Assembly (NCBI RefSeq): GCF_003991905.1
Contig: NZ_RSCL01000024.1
Location: 97,045 to 161,044, forward strand
Length of the DNA: 64,000 nucleotides
DNA from: Dulcicalothrix desertica PCC 7102
Lineage (GTDB): Bacteria; Cyanobacteriota; Cyanobacteriia; Cyanobacteriales; Nostocaceae
Reading direction: 5' to 3'
The notes below the pieces were generated by a model. It made no database searches. It saw only the letters and a program-made list of their open reading frames with translations, and had not been told where the DNA came from. The translations under genes were made by a program, and so were the position numbers. Every line of letters begins with the position of its first letter. Positions within the stretch are counted from its first letter, which is position 1. Of the stretch, positions 1 to 6,962 are shown piece by piece.

Positions 1-81
1 CTAAGTTTACTTGCTTCCATGATTGGCGCCGTTGTTGGAACTCGCAGTCGTCGCACCGTCAGACCCGAAGCGTATAGATAG
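1..81 (+). CDS. 3' end of an unidentified protein (partial)
   Basis: The frame is open from the first base and stops at TAG 79-81. The 26 visible residues are hydrophobic and small (LLASMIGAVVG) followed by a basic arginine-rich tail (TRSRRTVRPEAYR), as at the end of a small membrane-anchored protein. The start lies outside the window. I cannot name the family. A perfect 24-bp palindrome begins about 60 bases downstream. Confidence 0.45.
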   Translation, partial: LSLLASMIGAVVGTRSRRTVRPEAYR

Positions 82-143
82 ACTCAGCAAATTTCAGCTT
101 TCAGAAACATATATCTTATACCTGCTGACAACCCCAACCTTCT

Positions 144-167
144 AGAGACGTTACATGTAACGTCTCT
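144..167. repeat. 24-bp perfect palindrome (AGAGACG...CGTCTCT)
   Basis: The arms AGAGACGTTACA and TGTAACGTCTCT are perfect reverse complements. The AGAGACG/CGTCTCT core recurs as a 30-bp palindrome at 57754-57783 and in imperfect form near 45557-45599, so it is a dispersed hairpin. It lies between a partial plus-strand gene and a decayed minus-strand gene and may serve as a bidirectional terminator. Confidence 0.7.
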
Positions 168-474
168 ACATTAACGTTCATGTATTCCACTTTAGACAGC
201 GTAATATTTAAGGTATATTCACGATAATTTAAATTGTTACGTGTGGTAATACCACCCAAACCCGTTTCAATACTAATTCATTGGTCTGGATTGTTCGCTT
301 GATTAGCGTCATTCAAAGTGCTTTGAGCGTTAAGCGTAATTGCAGCATATAGGGATTCTGCCGAATTTTCAGCACTGGCCATTAAACCAGTTAAATCAGA
401 TTTATAAATGTCAGAGTTGTACTGTCTTGCGTGACGTTGGCGCCGAATACCTGTTGTAAAGTTGGTTCAGCCAT
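165..474 (-). pseudogene. decayed gene beginning MAEPTLQQVFGANVTQ
   Basis: On the minus strand an ATG at 474 begins MAEPTLQQVFGANVTQDS. After a one-base frame change near 420 the reading continues as NSDIYKSDLTGLMASAENSA and on through ESLYAAITLNAQSTLNDANQ. An in-frame TGA near 279 is then followed by more plausible protein (ISIETGLGGITTRNNLNY, then YTLNITLSKVEY). One frameshift plus one nonsense codon in about 100 codons marks a pseudogene. The content is polar and non-repetitive, and resembles small structural proteins of cyanobacterial phage-like loci, but I cannot assign a family. It abuts the left end of the tRNA-Lys element. Confidence 0.55.
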
Positions 475-658
475 AACTTTAATAAATTTTACTTACTAAT
501 CCTTTTTACGCATAAAAAAAGATACTAACTTTAGTAAAAATACTGAAGCTATCAAAAAATTGTCTATATGTCACCTGAAACACATTGAAACTGTGGTTAT
601 GAAGGGGTGGTTTCGTCAGATTCTCGTCAGATTTATACGGAGATGAAGCTAAAAGCAG

Positions 659-705
659 TGGGTGACCTGGGGCTCGAACCCAGAACCTGAGGATTAAGAG
701 TCCTA
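659..705 (-). repeat. tRNA-Lys 3'-half remnant; left attachment site of integrative element
   Basis: These 47 bases match the 3' half of tRNA-Lys(CTT) at 9743-9789 with about four differences. A 17-bp identical core (GAGGATTAAGAGTCCTA) covers the anticodon arm at 689-705 and 9773-9789. The T-arm keeps its pairing through a compensatory change (CTGGG/CCCAG against TTGGG/CCCAA). The 5' half of a tRNA is absent beyond 705, so this is not a working tRNA. It is the displaced end of the target gene and defines attL of the island. Confidence 0.85.
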
Positions 706-727
706 ATGAAGTTTTGACCGAGAAACA

Positions 728-2005
728 TTGCCCAGTAATACTTTTATTCTTATCCATAGGCTAAAGGTCTTTTCTTATGACTTTAGTTATGTCATTATGG
801 GTAAAAATTATGGTGTTTGGCTTTCAGAGATGACAAAAGTACACATGCGTAATAACCGTGGTTATATCCTCTTAGAGGTTAATTTTGGCAAGAAAAAATA
901 TAGGGTAACACCTGTAGAAGGAGGTCGTATTGATGACAAGCTATCTGTTATGAAAGCCGAAATGGTAATCAAGCGCTTAGAGCTTGATTTATCATCCGGT
1001 ATTTTTAGCGGCGATATGTCGCAATACAAGTACTCGCAAATATTCCAGCAAAATAACGCTATAAATAATCAGGCTAAAAGTGAAATAAAAATCAGTGATA
1101 AAGTAACCGAAAATAAACCGTTGATTATGGAAGAATTGATTAACCGCCACTTTGAATCAAAAAAGAGACACCTTGAACCTAATTCGTTTAAAGATTATAA
1201 GCAAGTAATCTCAAAACTTCAAAAATGCCCACATAAAACTGTGGACAAAGGTAAACAGATAATAATCTGGCTAAAAAACAATAACAATGGAACTAGAGAC
1301 AAAACATTAAACAAGCAATTAAGAATATTAAAATCGGCGTGTGAGTATGCGATAGCGTTAAACGAGTTAACTGTTAATCCATTTAATAACTATCAAATAA
1401 TTGTGGGTAAGCCCAACCGTAAGACTGAGGATACCGATATAAACCCTTATACAGTAATAGCTAGAGACTCAATAATCAAAGGTTTCTACGATAGCGAGTT
1501 CTCTGGGTACTACGCTCCGTTCATAGAGTTTCTGTTCTTCACAGGCTGTCGTTCCAATGAAGCACGCGCTATTCAATGGAATGATATTGACTTCGGCTCG
1601 AACAAAATAATTTTTAGACGAAAAGCTAGTGAGAGTGGGGAAATCACTAATGGAACTAAAACGAAAGCCAAACGCGTCATGCCTTTAGATTCTAGATTGC
1701 TAGCGCTTCTGACTAGAATCAAACCGCATGAAGCGAAACCATCTGACCTCATATTTCCCTCAAAAGAAGGCAAGGTGATTAACTGGTCGAACTTCTCATC
1801 TCATCACTGGCGACCTATTCTAAAGTCATTACCAGGCATTGAGTATCGAAAGCCTTATCAGACAAGACATACATACATCACCCTTATAGTTGCTACGGGC
1901 AAATTGAGTGCAACTGTTATCGGAAAGTGGGTAGGCAATTCTACAGCCATTATCGAAAAGCACTATCTAGGTGACGTAAGCGATGTACCCATGCCAGAAA
2001 TTTAG
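728..2005 (+). CDS. tyrosine-type site-specific integrase
   Basis: This 425-residue phage-type integrase would catalyse integration and excision at the tRNA-Lys site next to it. The catalytic half has the first arginine in FTGCRSNEARAIQWNDIDF, the second in the PYQTRHTYI box (the usual first histidine of HxxR is tyrosine here), a WVGNST segment, and the nucleophile tyrosine in EKHYLG close to the C-terminus. The N-terminal part looks like an arm-binding region. The longest frame starts at 728, only 22 bp from the att repeat. Internal ATGs at 797 and 833 are possible, and no clear Shine-Dalgarno decides between them. A long imperfect hairpin at 2058-2125 follows the stop. Confidence 0.93.
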   Translation: MPSNTFILIHRLKVFSYDFSYVIMGKNYGVWLSEMTKVHMRNNRGYILLEVNFGKKKYRVTPVEGGRIDDKLSVMKAEMVIKRLELDLSSGIFSGDMSQYKYSQIFQQNNAINNQAKSEIKISDKVTENKPLIMEELINRHFESKKRHLEPNSFKDYKQVISKLQKCPHKTVDKGKQIIIWLKNNNNGTRDKTLNKQLRILKSACEYAIALNELTVNPFNNYQIIVGKPNRKTEDTDINPYTVIARDSIIKGFYDSEFSGYYAPFIEFLFFTGCRSNEARAIQWNDIDFGSNKIIFRRKASESGEITNGTKTKAKRVMPLDSRLLALLTRIKPHEAKPSDLIFPSKEGKVINWSNFSSHHWRPILKSLPGIEYRKPYQTRHTYITLIVATGKLSATVIGKWVGNSTAIIEKHYLGDVSDVPMPEI

Positions 2006-2057
2006 CTTATTTAATTTTTCACTGGCGCCTGCTCCGATTGGAACCAAAATCCGAAGC

Positions 2058-2125
2058 TAACGAGCCAAATTAAAAACCACCTATAAAAACTTAAATATAT
2101 ATAGATGGTTTTTAAATCTCGTTAG
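2058..2125. terminator. hairpin after the integrase gene
   Basis: CTAACGAG at 2058 pairs with CTCGTTAG at the far end, and inside it TTAAAAACCA(C)CT pairs with AGATGGTTTTTAA. The two nested arms form a long, AT-rich cruciform. It lies about 50 bases after the integrase stop and ahead of the next gene, so it is plausibly a terminator. Confidence 0.5.
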
Positions 2126-2261
2126 TAGTGACCTAAACTACCGACGTAGCAAGCATCTTACCACGATTTTCTAACAGTTTCTCGAAATGTCCCTAACAAA
2201 TACCCCAAAAGATAGAGTTTTCAGCTAATACAAACCGTTTTTCAGTGAGGTAACTATATAT

Positions 2262-2579
2262 ATGTTCGTCCCTGCTACCAAGAAAAAACGCCCACCAAGA
2301 GTCTATGCCAGTGACCACACGGTATGGAAAACTGGCATCAAAATTGGTACCATTGACTGGTTCCAATGGCTCTTGACTATTGACTCATTTAGTTTCGTAA
2401 TTGGTATCGACCGTCTAACCGTCCGTCGTAACTGTCGCAAACCTTTACATTGGTACGCATACCGTAAGCACAACGGTAAATTGATAAGCCGTTATGTAGG
2501 CATGGATAAAGACCTGACGCATGGAACCCTGGTAGACATTGCCCGTTACATGAAAGTCGTGATACCAACCGACCTATAA
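2262..2579 (+). CDS. small basic protein with WYAYRK...GK..RYVG..LT motif
   Basis: This is a 105-residue basic protein. Its middle (about 76-100) reads W-Y-A-Y-R-K-H-N-G-K-L-I-S-R-Y-V-G with a following L-T. That pattern of an aromatic tetrad, a short turn, a basic strand and Y-x-G is one I associate with a small nucleic-acid-binding module found in mobile-element and regulatory proteins. The N-terminus is lysine/arginine-rich (TKKKRPPR). It lies alone between the integrase and the next gene, with a repeat-bearing spacer after it. Its role is unknown; excisionase-like or regulatory functions are possible but unproven. Confidence 0.65.
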   Translation: MFVPATKKKRPPRVYASDHTVWKTGIKIGTIDWFQWLLTIDSFSFVIGIDRLTVRRNCRKPLHWYAYRKHNGKLISRYVGMDKDLTHGTLVDIARYMKVVIPTDL

Positions 2580-2582
2580 AAA

Positions 2583-2700
2583 TTAGAGGTACGGCGCCTG
2601 AAAATGTACCAACCAACTACCAACCGTTGGTATATCTTGAGGTAGCAGGTAGATATAAAAATAGATGGCATCTCAGATGTCATCTTTAGATGGCATCTTT
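2583..2700. repeat. intergenic repeat with three AGATG(G/T)CATCT units, copy 1
   Basis: Three 11-bp near-palindromic units lie at 2663-2673, 2675-2685 and 2688-2698, preceded by GGCGCC and by GGTAGCAGGTAG-ATATAAAAATAGATG. The same layout recurs after the next gene at 3547-3655. The spacing of 12-13 bp per unit is close to one helical turn, as in protein-binding iterons. Confidence 0.7.
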
Positions 2701-2905
2701 GTTACCTAGTTGACGATTCGTATCAAGCACAACAAAATAATTCACCCTACTTACTGAATACATTATTTAATAAACGGAGCTATACCTAACATTTAGCTCT
2801 ACTTTCTTTCGTCTATTCCTAATAATAAATAAAATATTAAATTGTTCAACAGTTGTTTTTTATTCGTAGTAACTTTAGTACTTAGAACAAATACGCAGGT
2901 AGGAA

Positions 2906-3436
2906 ATGGTTACATCCACAACAGAAAGCACAATCCTTAACGATAGAGTTCAAAAGCTTGTGCTTCAAGACTTCCAACCATTATTTGACAAGTGCCAGGA
3001 CGTTAAAGAACCAAGTGAATGGTGTAGAAAAAGACGCTCTATGGGTGAGATATTGCACGTGCTAACCTTAATATCTTTGAATGAACTAAACGCTAAAAAT
3101 TGGTTAGAAATAGAGAATTTCCAACAAACTAACTACAGTAAGATAAAAAACTATATCCCTAACTATGGGCTACCAGTAAGAGCGGGTACATTCTGGAATA
3201 AATTAAACATTCACCTAAAAATGGAGGTGTTCGTACCATCGTTTATCAACTGGACTGAACAAATTGCAGAAGCAAGCAACCACCAAATAGAACCACTAAC
3301 CGAAGCAGAAGCAGCAATAGTCAGAACTTTAACCACTCGCCAATCGTGGCGTGTCCTAGGACTACTAAGATTCTGGGCTAATAAAAATCCAGAATTTAAA
3401 GCTAGCTGTCGTGGTTACTTCAAGTTCACAGCATAG
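2906..3436 (+). CDS. element protein of unknown function, 176 aa
   Basis: This open frame begins at ATG 2906 after the weak ribosome-site-like AGGTAGGAA. The protein is mixed alpha-helical in appearance and rich in tryptophan and lysine, with a segment WCRKRRSMGEILHVLTL (about 38-55) and a C-terminal helix RQSWRVLGLLRFWANKNPEFK. There are no membrane segments and no recognised catalytic motif. Copies of the AGATGSCATCT repeat flank it on both sides, so it and the repeats may form one unit. I do not recognise the family. Confidence 0.6.
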   Translation: MVTSTTESTILNDRVQKLVLQDFQPLFDKCQDVKEPSEWCRKRRSMGEILHVLTLISLNELNAKNWLEIENFQQTNYSKIKNYIPNYGLPVRAGTFWNKLNIHLKMEVFVPSFINWTEQIAEASNHQIEPLTEAEAAIVRTLTTRQSWRVLGLLRFWANKNPEFKASCRGYFKFTA

Positions 3437-3546
3437 CCGCCCTAGAGCTTTCAGCAATAATCTAGGTTGAATCACCTCTAACTTTCCACCGATTAGGAGC
3501 AATTCACCAATAAAATCATCAACATGGTTCAAATCGATGACTAACT

Positions 3547-3655
3547 TACGGCGCCTCTATTAAGTTAGTTACCAACCTAGGGCAATAGGTAGGGGTAGCA
3601 GGTAGTTATAAAAATAGATGCCATCTAAGATGCCATCAATGATGCCATCTATTTT
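3547..3655. repeat. intergenic repeat with three AGATGCCATC(T) units, copy 2
   Basis: Units lie at 3616-3626, 3628-3637 and 3640-3650, on the strand opposite to copy 1 (GATGCC instead of GATGGC). Upstream the GGCGCCT, TACCAACC and GGTAGCAGGTAG-TATAAAAATAGATG segments match copy 1 in order, so the whole block is a diverged duplicate rather than a chance motif. Confidence 0.7.
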
Positions 3656-3668
3656 ACATAAGCCCTTC

Positions 3669-3888
3669 AAGTCCTTAGAATCCTTACACAGCAAGGCTTT
3701 CAAGTCCTTAGCCTAGTCCTTATTCAGTCCTTATCTAAGTCCTTAGTTAACCACCCAACCAAAAGCGCAGTGCTTTAAAGCTAACCTGACTTTTCTACAA
3801 AATAAGGACTTGGAGTCCTTTAGCTAAGGACTTAACTAAGGACTTGAAACCCTTACCTCGAAGGACTCCGAGGACTCTAAGGACTTAA
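3669..3888. repeat. iteron-like array of AGTCCTTA, candidate replication origin
   Basis: AGTCCTTA occurs in direct orientation at 3670, 3703, 3715, 3726 and 3738 (start positions). After a spacer of about 55 bp, it occurs in inverted orientation as TAAGGACT at 3803, 3825, 3837 and 3878, with further partial copies (AATCCTTA, AAGGACTC). Phased direct repeats facing an inverted set are typical of plasmid origins or operators. The array lies just after the stop of a minus-strand ribbon-helix-helix gene. Origin function is inference. Confidence 0.75.
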
Positions 3889-3898
3889 CACTACCACC

Positions 3899-4090
3899 TT
3901 ATTTCTCTATATTATTTTGTTTTTGATTTTCGCTAACTCTTGACTCTTGTTCAATCTCAGCTAAGACAGCAGTGTTTAAAAGAAAAGCAGCTAAGTTAGA
4001 TGGCGACCGTCCTTGTTTGGCTGATTTATCAATAATCCATTTATAGACTTCAGGCAGTAGCGTCGCCGCTATTCTAGTTTTGCTAGGCAT
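3899..4090 (-). CDS. ribbon-helix-helix (CopG/Arc-like) DNA-binding protein
   Basis: The 63-residue protein begins MPSKTRIAATLLPEVYKWI. A short basic beta-strand (TRIAATL) is followed by two helices around a GRSPSNLAAFLL turn, which is the ribbon-helix-helix pattern. A GTG 17 codons upstream (4141) would give 80 residues, but ATG 4090 starts exactly at the fold. It likely represses or regulates the rightward small-gene operon that starts about 110 bp away on the other strand; the intervening DNA contains CATAC...GTATG dyads. Its stop is 10 bases from the AGTCCTTA array, which may be its binding region or a copy-control site. Confidence 0.75.
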   Translation of the reverse strand: MPSKTRIAATLLPEVYKWIIDKSAKQGRSPSNLAAFLLNTAVLAEIEQESRVSENQKQNNIEK

Positions 4091-4099
4091 TTTACATAA

Positions 4100-4200
4100 G
4101 GAGTTTACTTTACATACATCGTACACGTTGTATGTTGTCACTTGACACTAGTGGATAAAGTATGCTAAGTATTCATAGTGTACACTGTAGATACTTGATA
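4100..4200. promoter_or_regulatory. divergent regulatory region of the element
   Basis: This gap separates the minus-strand ribbon-helix-helix gene from the plus-strand small-gene operon. It contains CATACATCGTACACGTTGTA followed by TG, a dyad with CATAC/GTATG ends. It also holds two GTACAC motifs and CTTGACAC, which could be a -35 box, followed by TATGCT about 20 bases on. Divergent promoters with an operator are the simplest reading. Confidence 0.45.
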
Positions 4201-4201
4201 G

Positions 4202-4501
4202 ATGACAGAGGTACAAACCCAACAGAACGGGGTTAAGCCCGTAGTAAAGCAGAAACGTATCCGTAACCTACCGTCTTTATCATTGACCTCTAACGCTAGT
4301 GATATGGCTGATGTCACTTACACCTGTAAGGTAGACAATTCACCGACTAGTTGGGATGCACTACCCATTAACGCTATATTTTCCTTATCATCTGATGGTA
4401 GTTACCCGAAGTTAAAAATTCATAAGTCAAAAGCTTGTGATTTACGCACTAGCGAGTCAATACCCGTCGGCGGCGGTCGTTGTTACAGAGTATTTTTCTA
4501 A
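4202..4501 (+). CDS. element protein of unknown function, 99 aa
   Basis: ATG 4202 opens a 99-residue frame ending in TAATG, so it is translationally coupled to the next gene. The N-terminal 30 residues are polar and basic. The second half (WDALPINAIFSLSSDGSYPKLKI) looks like beta strands, and ends in a GGGRCYRVFF tail. It is the first gene of a run of six overlapping or adjacent small genes leading to the ATPase. Family not recognised. Confidence 0.6.
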   Translation: MTEVQTQQNGVKPVVKQKRIRNLPSLSLTSNASDMADVTYTCKVDNSPTSWDALPINAIFSLSSDGSYPKLKIHKSKACDLRTSESIPVGGGRCYRVFF

Positions 4502-4686
4502 TGTCCACCAACAGAGTAAAAATGCGTTTATCCGGTACCGAATCGGAATTACACGCATGGTTAAGTTACCTGAAGCTCTTACAGGATAAGAAACACGTCA
4601 ATATATTGGAGGAGGGAAAGCTTTATAAAAACCGTGGCGAAAGCGAAATTTATCGCATTTATTTAGAAGTAGACTTGCTACTTTGA
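4501..4686 (+). CDS. small protein, DUF3970-like
   Basis: The start is ATG 4501 in the TAATG overlap with the upstream stop, which I prefer to an in-frame TTG/ATG further upstream. The 61 residues run KMRLSGTESELHAWLSYLK, then KNRGESEIYRIYLEVDL. The K-x-R-x-S-G-T start and N-R-G-x-S-x-x-x-R-x-Y-L-x-V end match a small cyanobacterial domain I know as DUF3970-like. Its function is unknown. The strong coupling suggests a stoichiometric partner of the 99-residue protein. Confidence 0.65.
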   Translation: MSTNRVKMRLSGTESELHAWLSYLKLLQDKKHVNILEEGKLYKNRGESEIYRIYLEVDLLL

Positions 4687-4768
4687 CAGGTCAAGGTAAC
4701 GGGTGGTAGCCATCCTACCCCCGCACCGTTGGCTCAGTCAATCTAGAACATCCGAACCAAAGGACATT

Positions 4769-4969
4769 ATGGCAGATAAATACCTTGAAAAGCAACTACA
4801 TTTTTACGAAACCGCTACCAGCGAAGCTGCAAGAAATGATGCTTTGTACCGTATAGGTAATCATTTAGAGCTAGAATCCGTACCCTGTAACGGTGAAACC
4901 AATCTAACCAACGAACAACGCGAAGCAGTTTTAAAAGCAGTCGATGAGGTAAAAACAAATGTCGAATAG
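4769..4969 (+). CDS. small acidic element protein, 66 aa
   Basis: ATG 4769 is preceded by AAAGGACAT, a good ribosome-binding site; an upstream in-frame start at 4703 lacks one. The product is helical and acidic (YLEKQLHFYETATSEAARND, ending AVLKAVDEVKTNVE). The stop overlaps the next start by 11 bases. No family recognised. Confidence 0.6.
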   Translation: MADKYLEKQLHFYETATSEAARNDALYRIGNHLELESVPCNGETNLTNEQREAVLKAVDEVKTNVE

Positions 4970-5177
4970 AGAATGGACTCAGCCATCTATCCCAAATAAT
5001 CAATCAACTGACTCAATGGAAGTAAAGTATTACGCGCTTCAGCAAGTGATAACTGACTTTATAAGTGAAACCAAGCATCAGCTTAGTGAATGTGAAGGTC
5101 GTAGGCTTACATATCCAGAGTTCATCAATAGTTTAGACGAAAGATTGTACACCTTAGAAAGTGATGTTGATATCTAA
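4959..5177 (+). CDS. small element protein, 72 aa
   Basis: This frame overlaps the preceding gene by 11 bases and the next by one base (TAATG). The sequence is polar, with a helical core YYALQQVITDFISETKHQL and an acidic end (LYTLESDVDI). There are no membrane segments. Function unknown; its identity as a gene rests on the tight coupling on both sides. Confidence 0.6.
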   Translation: MSNREWTQPSIPNNQSTDSMEVKYYALQQVITDFISETKHQLSECEGRRLTYPEFINSLDERLYTLESDVDI

Positions 5178-5383
5178 TGGCTGAATTAAACCAACAGTTG
5201 TATAACGCTAGCTTACAAGCATTAACCGATGTAGGTATACCCGAACCATTAGCAGATGCGGCTAGCAGAATTGTTGCTACTGATGACGCTAGTCAACCTA
5301 ATTTAGGTAGAACACAAGCTGACAGAGAGGTATGTTATGCGGTAGCTGATATCTACAACAAACTATCAAGAATTAAAGACTAA
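5177..5383 (+). CDS. small element protein, 68 aa
   Basis: The start lies in a TAATG overlap with the previous stop, and its own stop overlaps the next ATG in the same way. The product (MAELNQQLYNASLQALTDVG, then IPEPLADAASRIVATDD) is a helical, alanine-rich protein of unknown role. Confidence 0.6.
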   Translation: MAELNQQLYNASLQALTDVGIPEPLADAASRIVATDDASQPNLGRTQADREVCYAVADIYNKLSRIKD

Positions 5384-5532
5384 TGAAAGATGCTACCCCT
5401 TTATTTATAGGGGTAGCTCTAATAGCTACCCTAATGTTTTATCAGGCTGATTCTATCGAGAAACTAGCCGAATGTCGTGCTGAGTATCAGGGATTTAAGG
5501 ACGGTATAATTTATGGAAAACAAAAACCTTGA
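5383..5532 (+). CDS. 49-residue single-pass membrane protein
   Basis: ATG 5383 sits in a TAATG overlap with the preceding stop, and the frame runs 49 codons to TGA 5530-5532, overlapping the ATPase start at 5513 by 20 bases. Residues 6-20 (PLFIGVALIATLMFY) form one membrane segment, and the remainder (QADSIEKLAECRAEYQGFKD) is a polar tail. This resembles small Rz/spanin-like or secretion-accessory proteins only in architecture. The coupling to a membrane-linked ATPase suggests a partner of it. Confidence 0.6.
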   Translation: MKDATPLFIGVALIATLMFYQADSIEKLAECRAEYQGFKDGIIYGKQKP

Positions 5533-6634
5533 CAAGGTTAACTGGATAGGTCTAACATTACCTTCATTGCATGAGTTTGATAAGTTCTTAGGATGGATGG
5601 TAGGTAGGATATTATTTTCTACTTGGTTCTTTACCCTATGGTCTATTAAATCGACTGCGAAGCTAATTGTTAACATCACAGAACAAACAGAACGCGCTAC
5701 CCATAACATTCTTAGGGTTTACGAACAGTTACCCCACATGGGTACGATTGCAGCACAAATAATAGATACTACAGCTACTACACTGACAACTGAAGTAGAA
5801 AATGTAGTCTCTGATTTGGTAGCAGCAATCCAAAGTAAACACCTAATAATCGTTGGTGATACTGGCACAGGTAAGTCAATGATTGCTCAATATTTAGCCT
5901 ACACAATTGGTGGTAATGTAAAAGTTTACGACCCCGATGCTTCACCTGAAGAATGGGTAGGATTGAATGTTATTGGTAGACGCGGTAATTTTGAAGCAAT
6001 AGCTGATGAAATGTCCAAAGACATGGAGGAGTTAGAGCGCCGTATTGATGTCAGAGGTGAACGTGGCGACAAAGCATTAGCAGGACTAGATACCGTGCTA
6101 ATTGCTGAAGAGTTCCCACTACTAAGAGACTCCGTAGAGGTAGCATCTGAATGGTTTCTAAAACACGGTCGTAGAGGTCGTAAACCGAAGCAATTCGTAA
6201 TAGCGTTATCGCAGGATGATACTGTTAAAAGCTTCGGTATCGAAGGTGAAGGTGGTGTTAGAAAAGGTTTCAAAATGTTACGTCTTGGTAAGTTCGCTGT
6301 TACCCATGCGAAACACCTAAAAGATGCTTCATTAGAGCAATGGTTAAAAGACGGTAAATACCGCGCTATGTTGGATGATTACCCGTGCCAATTGCCCGAC
6401 CTAAGTAGTTTTAAAATGTTTACCCCTCGGTTATCCATTACACCCCAAAACACCCCTCTAACCACCCCCGAACCGCAGTTACCACCCCTACCGGACACTC
6501 TGAAAAACGCTGTAAAAGCTTGCGTAGAAGCCGGACTAAGCGATTCCCGCATTATCAAAGAAGTCCTAGGCTACCAAGGTGCTAAATACAGCGACGGCAA
6601 AGCGCTACTAGATTCCCTAAAGTCTACACGGTAG
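5513..6634 (+). CDS. membrane-linked P-loop ATPase (FtsK/HerA-TraG-like)
   Basis: The 373-residue protein has a hydrophobic N-terminal segment (about 25-42, FLGWMVGRILFSTWFFTL). A Walker A follows (GDTGTGKS, 115-122), then a Walker B-like DTVLIAEEF (193-201) and a sensor-like FVIALSQ strand (about 218-224). The FtsK/TraG/HerA group pumps DNA through membranes or rings. The C-terminal 50 residues after a proline-rich linker look like a helical DNA-binding tail (DSRIIKEVLGYQGAKYSDGK). In this element it could partition or transfer DNA, or act with the primase. It is shorter than conjugative coupling proteins, and no relaxase is present. Confidence 0.75.
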   Translation: MENKNLDKVNWIGLTLPSLHEFDKFLGWMVGRILFSTWFFTLWSIKSTAKLIVNITEQTERATHNILRVYEQLPHMGTIAAQIIDTTATTLTTEVENVVSDLVAAIQSKHLIIVGDTGTGKSMIAQYLAYTIGGNVKVYDPDASPEEWVGLNVIGRRGNFEAIADEMSKDMEELERRIDVRGERGDKALAGLDTVLIAEEFPLLRDSVEVASEWFLKHGRRGRKPKQFVIALSQDDTVKSFGIEGEGGVRKGFKMLRLGKFAVTHAKHLKDASLEQWLKDGKYRAMLDDYPCQLPDLSSFKMFTPRLSITPQNTPLTTPEPQLPPLPDTLKNAVKACVEAGLSDSRIIKEVLGYQGAKYSDGKALLDSLKSTR

Positions 6635-6962
6635 CGAGTGACATTTACACTATAACCCTAGGGTTTTCACCACAACTGAACTTGTCACCAACAAACTTTA
6701 CTTGTCACCCGATAAGTAAAAGATACTAACCACGATTACTAAAAACCTTGTCCACGCAGTCTCACTACAGTTATTCAAGAAACACTGCAAGTCACCTAAT
6801 GCTGAACTTTTAAAACTTTTTCTTAAAAGTCAACAACCCCCTACCCTTGTTAACTTCCGTAGAACTCAATACACGCAGTAGTTCTACGTCAACAACCGGG
6901 GGTTGTCAATCCTAACCGTGATTACTATGTGATAGTTGCAAAAATTTTAAAAATAAGCTGTA
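6635..6962. promoter_or_regulatory. 328-bp spacer with dyad and direct repeats before the primase
   Basis: No gene is visible. The spacer holds AACTTGTCACC and TACTTGTCACC as direct repeats (about 6679 and 6700). It has two related CACGATTACTA/CGTGATTACTA boxes (about 6731 and 6918), and an inverted repeat of GTCAACAACCCCC (about 6830) with GGGGGTTGTCAA (about 6898). An arrangement of this kind could be the primase promoter or a second origin-like site. Confidence 0.5.

Noticed and set aside
659..705. A second tRNA-Lys gene at the left element end
   Set aside because: Only the 3' half is present; no 5' acceptor or D-arm can be formed from the flanking sequence.
3669..3888. CRISPR-like repeats
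   Set aside because: The word is 8 bp, occurs in both orientations and has irregular spacing; an iteron or operator array fits better.
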